From: RGIG9115 sp045603225
GTDB taxonomy: Bacteria; Bacillota; Clostridia; UBA1381
NCBI GenBank assembly: GCA_045603225.1
Contig: JAZULT010000005.1
Location: forward strand, 1-6,401
Direction of reading: 5' to 3'
Length of the DNA stretch: 6,401 bases
A program made the position numbers and the translations under genes. A model generated the notes under the pieces. The model saw nothing but the letters and a program-made list of their open reading frames with translations. It was not told the origin of the DNA and searched no databases. Shown in pieces: positions 1 through 5,387 of the stretch; the first letter of the stretch is position 1; the number at the start of each line of letters is the position of its first letter.

Positions 1-1629
1 AACAGGCGAATAAAAGCCGGAGCAGGTGAGTTCAGGGATATGGAGAACCTACTCCCCACAGAATATCCCTGTCTTTCATCTTCGCCTTTGCCGAAGAAGA
101 TTCTGGAAGAAAGCAACATCGTGAAATGGACGATTCCGAAATACATTGATGCTGATTTATCGCTTTTCTCAGGCGTTAAGAAAGAGGACGACGGAACGTT
201 CTCGATATACATAAACGGTGAGAAAAAACGCGGAAACATCAGCAACGTTGAGGATGCATTCGACTTTAACGGTCAGATTATTACTATTCCGGAATTTAAC
301 GGATATAATTACCGTACCGATGAATGGGTAAAACCGGCAGGCTTTACAGACAGTATAGCGTTTGACAACATTTATGCTGACGGTGTTTACCTTTATGGCA
401 AAATACAATACCCGAACAGAAGCGGAGACAGTTATCATGATCTTGAGGTAGGCGACAATATTGTTATTTCGGGGTGCAGTTCAGCTTACGATGCGAACAA
501 CTCATGCTTCCCTGTTTCAAGCTCGGATTACAGAGACCTGAGACACCCTGCGTCCATTACCGTTATTGAAGCTTCGGAATCAGAAAAATATATAACATTA
601 CACGTTCTGGCGCACAAGGCCAACGGCAAGATTTTTGAATTCAAAGAGACTGAAAATACAATCACAGCAACAATCACAAAGCAAACTCCGCGTGTGTCCT
701 TTGCATGTATGAACAAAAACAGGGTATGGGCTTTGGCTGAAAACGGTGAAAGTGTTTATGCATCAGAGCTGGGATTGCCTCTTGATTTTTATAATCTGGG
801 TACTAATGCTGTTGATGCGTGGTACGGTGACGTGGGAACGCCCGGCAAGTTTACGGGACTCGGCACATATCAGGACAGAGTGCTTGCATTCAAGGAAGAC
901 GAGGTTCACATCGTTTACGGTGATGTTCCGTCGAATTTCAGCATTTACAGAAATTACAGCATCGGGTGCATTGATGGAAAGAGTATTGCTAATGCAGGTG
1001 GAATGCTTATATGGTTATACCATGACGGATTCTACTCCTACAGCGGCGGTATTCCTCAGAGGATATCAGACAAACTGAACACGAAATACGTAAGCTGTGT
1101 GGCTTTTGCCGACAACAAGCGGTATTATGCACGATGCGTAAAAGAAGACGGGACGGCAGAGATACTTGTTTACGATACGGATTTTAAAATCTGGAGTAAG
1201 ATTGGTGCAAGTGAAAAGCCTGTTATTGGCGGTGAGTATTATGGTGGTATTACATATATTTACGATTCAGACAGTGTTTACAAGCTATTCGGAGACGAAT
1301 ACGGAGATTTCTATGCAGAAAGCGCTCCCATGACCTTTGATACCTACAGAGACAAGTCGGTGTTGTACTTATATGTGAGGACAATATTTAATGATGACTC
1401 ATCATTTCTGAATATATACACCTCGGTGAATGACGGTGAATGGGTGGAACATAAGGGGATAGCCGGTGCAGATAATCCCTCCACCACCTTCGGTGGTCCC
1501 CCTCCCTTTAGGCAAGGGAGGCATAGATTGCCGATAAGGTATTCAAACGGTGATTCGTTGAGGCTCAGGCTTGAAGGACACGGAAAGGTTACGGTACTTG
1601 ATATCGGAATCGAACTTATAGAAAACTAA
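1..1629 (+). CDS. phage beta-rich (propeller-like) tail/DNA-stabilisation protein, 5'-partial
   Basis: The frame is open from base 1 to the TAA at 1627-1629. The first ATG (40) is probably internal: the 13 codons before it read NRRIKAGAGEFRD and join smoothly to MENLLPTEYPCL, and no good ribosome site precedes it. The gene therefore most likely begins outside the window. The visible part (542 codons) is rich in Tyr, Gly, Asp and short beta-strand-like segments. Around 690-1080 it carries a pattern I associate with phage propeller-like proteins at the portal or tail (P22 gp10-like or nozzle-like): NKNRVWAL, then GTPGKFTGLGTYQDRVLAFK, then HDGFYSYSGGIPQRIS. A small module with LEVGDNIVISG lies near 440-480. 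The 3' end (about 1525-1626) resumes as HRLPIRYSNGDSLRLRLEG after an in-frame palindromic repeat. It ends 18 bases before the scaffold gene, consistent with co-transcription. The virion role is well supported by context; the exact role (stabilisation, hub, nozzle) is inferred from recalled resemblance only. Confidence 0.72.
   Translation, partial: NRRIKAGAGEFRDMENLLPTEYPCLSSSPLPKKILEESNIVKWTIPKYIDADLSLFSGVKKEDDGTFSIYINGEKKRGNISNVEDAFDFNGQIITIPEFNGYNYRTDEWVKPAGFTDSIAFDNIYADGVYLYGKIQYPNRSGDSYHDLEVGDNIVISGCSSAYDANNSCFPVSSSDYRDLRHPASITVIEASESEKYITLHVLAHKANGKIFEFKETENTITATITKQTPRVSFACMNKNRVWALAENGESVYASELGLPLDFYNLGTNAVDAWYGDVGTPGKFTGLGTYQDRVLAFKEDEVHIVYGDVPSNFSIYRNYSIGCIDGKSIANAGGMLIWLYHDGFYSYSGGIPQRISDKLNTKYVSCVAFADNKRYYARCVKEDGTAEILVYDTDFKIWSKIGASEKPVIGGEYYGGITYIYDSDSVYKLFGDEYGDFYAESAPMTFDTYRDKSVLYLYVRTIFNDDSSFLNIYTSVNDGEWVEHKGIAGADNPSTTFGGPPPFRQGRHRLPIRYSNGDSLRLRLEGHGKVTVLDIGIELIEN
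1474..1523. repeat. in-frame double-hairpin palindromic repeat, copy A
   Basis: Two perfect hairpins stand side by side. Stem 1 is ACCACC (1483-1488) with GGTGGT (1492-1497) around a TTC loop. Stem 2 is CCTCCCTT (1501-1508) with AAGGGAGG (1514-1521) around a 5-base loop. A TCCCTCC lead-in (1476-1482) precedes them. The stretch is read through in frame and encodes proline- and glycine-rich residues (NPSTTFGGPPPFRQG) unlike the surrounding beta-rich protein. The architecture matches the repeat at 2312-2360. From memory, such CTCCCTC...AGGGAGCC elements are dispersed in gut Clostridia genomes; that recollection was not checked. Confidence 0.75.
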
Positions 1630-1630
1630 C

Positions 1631-1636
1631 AGGAGG
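1631..1636 (+). promoter_or_regulatory. ribosome binding site of the scaffold gene
   Basis: A full AGGAGG lies 11 bases before the ATG at 1648. It decides the start in favour of 1648 over the later in-frame ATG at 1732, which lacks a site at a usable distance. This means the N-terminal tandem repeat is translated. Confidence 0.85.
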
Positions 1637-1647
1637 TATTAATCCTT

Positions 1648-2529
1648 ATGGATGAAAATACATTTGGCGTTGAAGAGCAGAGTGTAGCCGACTCTGCAGG
1701 CGTTGAGGGGCAGAATGTAGCCGATTCTGCAATGGACGACAAGGATTTTGACGACTATATTGACGGGATTATGGAGGGAGAGAACAGGGCAGAGCAGAGT
1801 CCTGCTCCTACAATGTCGGAAAGTGTAGAGGAAGAATCGGAGTCGGATGATGTGGCGGAGCCGTTCAAGAGCTTTGCTACGGAAGAAGAATATCAAGGAG
1901 AGATTGACAGGATATTCTCAAAGAGGTTTCATGACTACAAACGTGTTACGGAAGAACGTGACGAAATGCTTGAAAACCTCAAAGAGTTTTACGGAGTTGA
2001 CGACAGTGAGGAGGCTTACAGCCTTTTCAAAAATCAGTTAGTCGCTTCGAAAGCTGAAGATGCAGGGTTATCTGTTGACGACTACGTCGAACAGTCAGAA
2101 CAGGCCCGGAAGGCAAAAGCATATGACAAACAGATGGAATATCAGGAGAGGGTTGAGCAGGAGAGACAACGTTTAATCTCCGAAGCTGAGCAGATTAAGA
2201 GTGATGATAAGACGTTTGACTTACTCAAGGTCTACAACAGCGACAAGAATTTCAAGGCTGACCTCGACAGAACCGGAAGTGTGTACTTTGCTTATGCTAA
2301 CTATGTAAAGAAACTCCCTCAGTCGGCAGAGCCGACGGCTCCCTCGGATAGGGAGCCTGCAATGAGGGTGTCAGCGGAACAGGAGAAAATGTCTGTTCCG
2401 TCAAAGCGCTCTTTTAAAGAGGGCGGAACAGCAAAGTCTTCATCGAGAGGCAGGGTAAGCTCTTCTCCCGCTGACCTGTCAGATGACGATTTTGAAGAAT
2501 ATATCAAAAAGATAGAAGGGAACTTATAA
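1648..2529 (+). CDS. probable phage capsid scaffolding protein
   Basis: 293 residues, very acidic at the N-terminus and dominated by charged helical sequence (about residues 75-220, rich in E, K, Q, D, R), with a low-complexity Ser/Pro/Lys-rich linker at about 220-275. It ends in a short acidic helix (DLSDDDFEEYIKKIEG). No enzyme motif or membrane segment is visible. Size, composition and position directly before the major capsid gene fit an internal scaffolding protein, which assembles with the capsid protein, often through a C-terminal helix, and leaves the shell before or during packaging. I see no protease signature. Unusual features are an 11-residue tandem repeat at residues 7-28 (GVEEQSVADSA, then GVEGQNVADSA), a palindromic repeat translated in the linker (2312-2360), and a DFDDYI/DFEEYI motif near both ends of the protein. 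The function is inferred from context and composition, not from a recognised catalytic or family signature. Confidence 0.75.
   Translation: MDENTFGVEEQSVADSAGVEGQNVADSAMDDKDFDDYIDGIMEGENRAEQSPAPTMSESVEEESESDDVAEPFKSFATEEEYQGEIDRIFSKRFHDYKRVTEERDEMLENLKEFYGVDDSEEAYSLFKNQLVASKAEDAGLSVDDYVEQSEQARKAKAYDKQMEYQERVEQERQRLISEAEQIKSDDKTFDLLKVYNSDKNFKADLDRTGSVYFAYANYVKKLPQSAEPTAPSDREPAMRVSAEQEKMSVPSKRSFKEGGTAKSSSRGRVSSSPADLSDDDFEEYIKKIEGNL
1666..1731 (+). repeat. 33-base tandem repeat, two units, each an inverted repeat
   Basis: Units 1666-1698 and 1699-1731 match at 29 of 33 bases and encode residues 7-17 and 18-28 of the scaffold-like protein. Each unit contains a perfect 7-bp stem around the same GTAGCCG loop: GCAGAGT with ACTCTGC in unit 1, and GCAGAAT with ATTCTGC in unit 2. 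Two of the four differences fall on opposite sides of the same base pair (G-C to A-T), so both stems stay perfect. The repeat sits between MDENTF and MDDKDF. Confidence 0.9.
2312..2360. repeat. in-frame double-hairpin palindromic repeat, copy B
   Basis: A CTCCCTC lead-in (2314-2320) is followed by GTCGGC-AGA-GCCGAC (2322-2336) and then by GGCTCCCT (2337-2344) paired with AGGGAGCC (2350-2357) around a 5-base loop. Both stems are perfect and lie back to back. The stretch is translated as roughly LPQSAEPTAPSDREPA in the linker of the scaffold-like protein. Stem and loop sizes (6 bp/3 and 8 bp/5) equal those of the copy at 1474-1523, with different bases, indicating one repeat family. Confidence 0.8.
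2375..2430. repeat. cluster of CGGAACA inverted/direct repeats within the scaffold gene
   Basis: CGGAACAG (2375-2382) is perfectly inverted as CTGTTCCG (2393-2400), and CGGAACA returns in direct orientation at 2424-2430. Between the last two lies the near-palindrome CTCTTTTAAAGAG (2409-2421). The middle arm could pair with either neighbour. It is a less regular structure than the double-hairpin elements and may be chance or the remnant of another insertion. Confidence 0.45.
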
Positions 2530-2553
2530 TTGTCAAAGAAAGGATGAAAAATT

Positions 2554-3762
2554 ATGACAGATACTGAAAAACTTTTAAATTTACAGACTACCGCATCGAG
2601 CGGTACTCAGCCTCTATTCCAGGAAGTTCTGAACAGGCACATCCTGAAAAGAGCTGAAGCGAAGCTTGTACACGACCAGTTTGGTCAGAAGGTGAAAGTC
2701 CCCAAAGGCAAAACAAAGACAATTTCATGGGACAGACTTTCTCCGCTCCCTAAAGCTACAAAGCCTCTTACTGAAGGTATTACTCCTAAGGGAAGCTCAA
2801 TTAACATTACTCGTATAACAGCTCAGCCTGTTCAGTACGGTAACTATGTGAGCTACACTGACAGCTTCGACTTCTTCAAGCATGACCCTTCACCGGAAGT
2901 GCTTAAGATGAACGAGCTTCTCGGAAGAAATGCGGCTGAAACTCTTGACGACATCACAAAAGATATTCTTGCGGCAGGAACTAACGTTCTTTACGCAGGT
3001 GGTGTGACAAGCCGTGCTACTCTCGCAGATGGTCTTACCGTGACAGATGTAAGAAAAGCTGTTAACCAGCTTAAGCGAAACAAGGCTGTTCCGTTTGACG
3101 ACGGTTACTATGTGGCTATTGTTCATCCTGATGTAACATTCGACATTCAGTCTGACGAGAACTGGAAGAAGCCTCACGAATATGTTGATACAAAACAGAT
3201 TTACAAGGGTGAAATCGGTGAGCTTTACGGTGTACGTTTCGTTGAAACTCCTGATGCAAAAATCTTCAGAGGTGAAGACCTCGCAGAAAATCGCTCAGAG
3301 CTTACTGTTCAGAAGATTGATGCGGAAAGCAAGAGAATTTATATTATGGAAGACCTGACTGCTGACGAGGCATCTGCTCTTGCAAACAGAAGCATTACTG
3401 CAAACGGATTCATATACGTTGTTTCTTCTGCAACTGCAGGCGAAAACGGAGAAGCATATCTTACTCTCGGAAGCGCTCCCGACGAGTCAATTGAAATTGA
3501 CATGAAGGTTTATCCTGCAGATGGCGGTGGAGCTTCAAACAGTCCTGTTTACGGTAATCTCTTTATCGCAAAGGATGCTTACGGAGTAACAAGTCCTAAG
3601 GAGAACATCGAGAACATTACAAAAGCTCTCGGTTCTGCAGGAAGCTCTGACCCGCTCAATCAGAGAGGTACAATGTCCTGGAAGGCTTACCACATGGCTA
3701 AGATTCTTGAGCCTTTGTATCTTATCAGAGTTGAGTCGTTGTCTACTCTTACAAAGGCGTGA
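2554..3762 (+). CDS. N4-gp56 family major capsid protein
   Basis: 402 residues. An AAAGGA ribosome site (2539-2544) lies 9 bases before the ATG. The protein forms the icosahedral head shell, and members of this family are expected to adopt the HK97 capsid fold. Recognisable family landmarks are an N-terminal region with HILKRAEAKLVHDQFG, the basic strand KVPKGKTKTISW (about residues 48-60), PLTEGITPKG, a Gln/Tyr strand (VQYGNYVSYTD), ILAAGTNVLYAGG at about 138-150, and a characteristic C-terminal block with KDAYGV (340-345) and DPLNQRGTMSWKAYH (366-380). A stretch at about 265-325 (MEDLTADEASALANRS onwards) looks like an added beta-rich surface region. Frequent GCT, CTT, AAG and AAC codons suit a highly expressed gene. 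There is no obvious cleavable propeptide. It follows the scaffold gene by 24 bases and its stop is 6 bases from the terminase start. Family assignment is from recalled sequence pattern and is strong. Confidence 0.9.
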   Translation: MTDTEKLLNLQTTASSGTQPLFQEVLNRHILKRAEAKLVHDQFGQKVKVPKGKTKTISWDRLSPLPKATKPLTEGITPKGSSINITRITAQPVQYGNYVSYTDSFDFFKHDPSPEVLKMNELLGRNAAETLDDITKDILAAGTNVLYAGGVTSRATLADGLTVTDVRKAVNQLKRNKAVPFDDGYYVAIVHPDVTFDIQSDENWKKPHEYVDTKQIYKGEIGELYGVRFVETPDAKIFRGEDLAENRSELTVQKIDAESKRIYIMEDLTADEASALANRSITANGFIYVVSSATAGENGEAYLTLGSAPDESIEIDMKVYPADGGGASNSPVYGNLFIAKDAYGVTSPKENIENITKALGSAGSSDPLNQRGTMSWKAYHMAKILEPLYLIRVESLSTLTKA

Positions 3763-3768
3763 TGATGT

Positions 3769-5160
3769 ATGGTAATATGGAAACCTCAGGCGAGGCAGGC
3801 TGAGTTCCAGTCACGCAGTGAGTATGAAGCTCTTTACGGCGGTGCGGCGGGCGGAGGAAAAAGCGATGCGCTTGTCGCAGAAGCGCTGAGACAGGTTCAT
3901 ATTTCACATTACAAGGCGATTCTATTCAGAAAAACCTTTCCGCAGCTCCGGGAATTGATTTTGAAGTCGTTGAAGATATACAAATCAGCATTCCCGGATG
4001 CTGTCTACAACTCAACAGAGCATGTGTGGAAGTTTCCATCAGGAGCAAGAATATATTTCGGCTCTATGCCAAACAAGGACAGCTACCTGAACTATCAGGG
4101 GCTGTCTTTTGCCTTTATAGGCTTTGATGAGCTGACACACTTTACACGCGAGGAATATGAATATCTGATATCACGTAACCGTGCCGACGGTGAAGGTGTC
4201 AGAGTCTACATAAGAGCTACAGCAAACCCGGGCGGAATAGGTCACGGTTGGGTTAAAGAGCGATTTATAACTGCAGCTCCGCCCAATACTACTATACGAT
4301 TCAAAACAGAAGTGCGTATGCCTGACGGAAAAATGAAACAGGTTGAGAGAACAAGAGTATTTATTCCGTCATCGGTATTTGACAATCAGGAGCTGTTAAA
4401 CAACGACCCGAACTATCTCGCAAACCTTGCATCGCTCCCTGAAGCACAGAGGAACGCACTCCTTTACGGTGACTGGGACACGTTCTCAGGGCAGGTATTT
4501 ACAGAATGGAAGAATCATCCTGAAAACGAAGACAGGAGAAACACCCATGTCATAAAGCCGTTTCCGATTCCCGGACACTGGAAGAGATACAGAAGCTTTG
4601 ACTACGGCTATACAAAACCGTTTGCTGTCCAGTGGTGGGCGGTGGATGAACAGGGCGTTGCTTACCTTTACAGGCAGTTATACGGATGCACAGACACTCC
4701 GAATACAGGTCTTAAAATGGAACCGTCTGCTGTTGCGAAAGCAATTAAGGAAATAGAGGAGAGCGAAGAAGCAGGATGTCATATTATCGGTATTGCAGAC
4801 CCTGCCATATGGGACGAAAGCCGTGGCATGGCAGGAACAATTATCAATCTGTTTAATGAACAAGGGATTTACTTCGAAAAGGGCGACAACAAACGTATTC
4901 CGGGCAAGATGCAGGTACATCACAGGCTTGCATTTGACGAGAACGGATATCCGATGATGTACGTATTTGATACGTGCAGAGAGTTTATAAGAACTATACC
5001 GAATCTTGTATATGACGAGAGGAAGGTTGAGGATATCGACACCGAATGTGAAGACCACGACTATGATGCAATGCGGTATTTCCTGATGCGGAATCCTATT
5101 CCGTCAAGAGCGCCGCAGGTTGTTGAGATGGGCGAGAGATTCAGCCCGTTTCGCGGCTGA
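3769..5160 (+). CDS. terL: phage terminase large subunit (ATPase/nuclease)
   Basis: 463 residues, a usual size for a large terminase. It is the motor that translocates DNA into the prohead and cuts the concatemer. The N-terminal ATPase shows Walker A GGAAGGGKS (residues 24-32), Walker B FIGFDE (116-121, with the catalytic Glu) and the coupling motif ATANPGG (150-156). The C-terminal RNase H-like nuclease shows its acidic residues in SFDYGYTKPF (D278), GIADPAIWDE (D344) and CEDHDYDAMRYF (D429/D431/D433). All key residues are present, so the enzyme looks intact. The start at 3769 has only a weak AAAGG (3753-3757) ahead. The capsid gene stop lies 6 bases away and overlaps an out-of-frame ATG (TGATG), so coupled translation is likely. 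No small terminase subunit or portal gene lies beside it, and its place after the capsid gene is less common than before it. Confidence 0.95.
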   Translation: MVIWKPQARQAEFQSRSEYEALYGGAAGGGKSDALVAEALRQVHISHYKAILFRKTFPQLRELILKSLKIYKSAFPDAVYNSTEHVWKFPSGARIYFGSMPNKDSYLNYQGLSFAFIGFDELTHFTREEYEYLISRNRADGEGVRVYIRATANPGGIGHGWVKERFITAAPPNTTIRFKTEVRMPDGKMKQVERTRVFIPSSVFDNQELLNNDPNYLANLASLPEAQRNALLYGDWDTFSGQVFTEWKNHPENEDRRNTHVIKPFPIPGHWKRYRSFDYGYTKPFAVQWWAVDEQGVAYLYRQLYGCTDTPNTGLKMEPSAVAKAIKEIEESEEAGCHIIGIADPAIWDESRGMAGTIINLFNEQGIYFEKGDNKRIPGKMQVHHRLAFDENGYPMMYVFDTCREFIRTIPNLVYDERKVEDIDTECEDHDYDAMRYFLMRNPIPSRAPQVVEMGERFSPFRG

Positions 5161-5161
5161 G

Positions 5162-5221
5162 TCCAAATCTCTGATTTGGCAAACGAAACCTGTGCAACAG
5201 TGTTCCAAATCTATGATTTGG
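5162..5221. repeat. two near-identical hairpins, 42 bases apart
   Basis: TCCAAATCTCTGATTTGG (5162-5179) and TCCAAATCTATGATTTGG (5204-5221) differ only at one loop base. Each forms a perfect 7-bp stem CCAAATC/GATTTGG with a 3-base loop. The first begins immediately after the terminase stop and can be enclosed by GTTTCG (5148-5153) with CGAAAC (5184-5189). The second can be extended by GTGTT (5200-5204) with AACAC (5224-5228) across a 2-base bulge. No T tract follows either. Confidence 0.85.
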
Positions 5222-5224
5222 GTA

Positions 5225-5268
5225 ACACCACTGCCGAAAATATAGCTAAGGTTAATTGCGGGCGGTGT
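5225..5268 (+). repeat. bulged inverted repeat competing with the preceding hairpin
   Basis: ACACC (5225-5229) pairs with GGTGT (5264-5268), and GCC (5233-5235) with GGC (5261-5263), leaving a 3-base bulge and a 25-base loop. Bases 5225-5228 are also needed for the extension of the 5204-5221 hairpin, so the two folds exclude each other. A large loop and short stems make this a modest call. Confidence 0.4.
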
Positions 5269-5270
5269 CC

Positions 5271-5317
5271 GATTAATCCACAGGGATAAGTCTTTGACTA
5301 ATCCCCATGGATGAATC
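5271..5317. repeat. 47-base dyad symmetry containing two ATCC-N4-GGAT half-elements
   Basis: The arms 5271-5292 and 5296-5317 pair at 18 of 22 positions around a TTT loop without any bulge (stems of 4, 5, 5 and 4 bp separated by small symmetric mismatches). Each arm is itself a small palindrome: ATCC-ACAG-GGAT (5276-5287) and ATCC-CCAT-GGAT (5301-5312), centred 25 bases apart. It could form one long RNA hairpin or act as paired protein sites on DNA. No T tract follows, so it is not a standard terminator. Confidence 0.85.
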
Positions 5318-5373
5318 TACGTATTTCTGATTATTTATGTATGTATTTATGAAAAAGTAATTTTGCATTTACT

Positions 5374-5380
5374 GAAAGGA
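5374..5380 (+). promoter_or_regulatory. ribosome binding site of the fibre gene
   Basis: GAAAGGA lies 7 bases before the ATG at 5388. An in-frame TGA at 5373-5375 closes the frame upstream, so 5388 is the first possible ATG of this open frame and the start is secure. Confidence 0.8.
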
Positions 5381-5387
5381 TGATATT

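Larger units (their letters stand above)
5161..5387. other. gene-free structured gap between terminase and fibre genes
   Basis: I find no credible gene in these 227 bases; the longest ATG-started frames are about a dozen codons and lack ribosome sites. About 5161-5317 is dense with inverted repeats (separate entries). 5318-5373 is AT-rich leader with little structure, followed by the fibre ribosome site. No stem is followed by a T tract, so an ordinary intrinsic terminator is not supported. The gap could hold a processing site, a promoter region for the fibre gene, or inserted repeats. Confidence 0.7.

Noticed and set aside
746..1078. + strand open frame of 110 codons inside the first gene
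   Set aside because: It sits out of frame within a long coherent virion gene, with no ribosome site or protein-like pattern. It is a chance frame.
1474..2430. CRISPR array or similar regularly spaced repeat
   Set aside because: The repeats differ in sequence, are hundreds of bases apart and are translated; there is no repeat-spacer regularity.
4678..5058. Reverse-strand open frame of 126 codons opposite the terminase
   Set aside because: It lies fully within a well-supported terminase nuclease domain, and its translation has no recognisable features. It is a shadow frame, as are the other reverse-strand frames in the window.
5218..5246. Possible promoter TTGGGT - 17 bases - TATAGC in the terminase-fibre gap
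   Set aside because: Only 3 of 6 and 4 of 6 bases match the consensus, and the -35 part lies inside a hairpin. This is within what chance gives in AT-rich DNA.
5163..5317. Rho-independent terminator after the terminase gene
   Set aside because: Several good stems exist but none is followed by a run of T, so intrinsic termination is not supported.
5294..5323. TTGACT as a -35 box for the fibre gene
   Set aside because: No acceptable -10 box lies 16-19 bases downstream (best is TACGTA at 5318). Kept only as an idea within the dyad finding.
5311..5352. Short frame of 13 codons (MNLRISDYLCMYL) before the fibre gene
   Set aside because: No ribosome site, very short, and its start overlaps the dyad arm. 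Nothing indicates translation.
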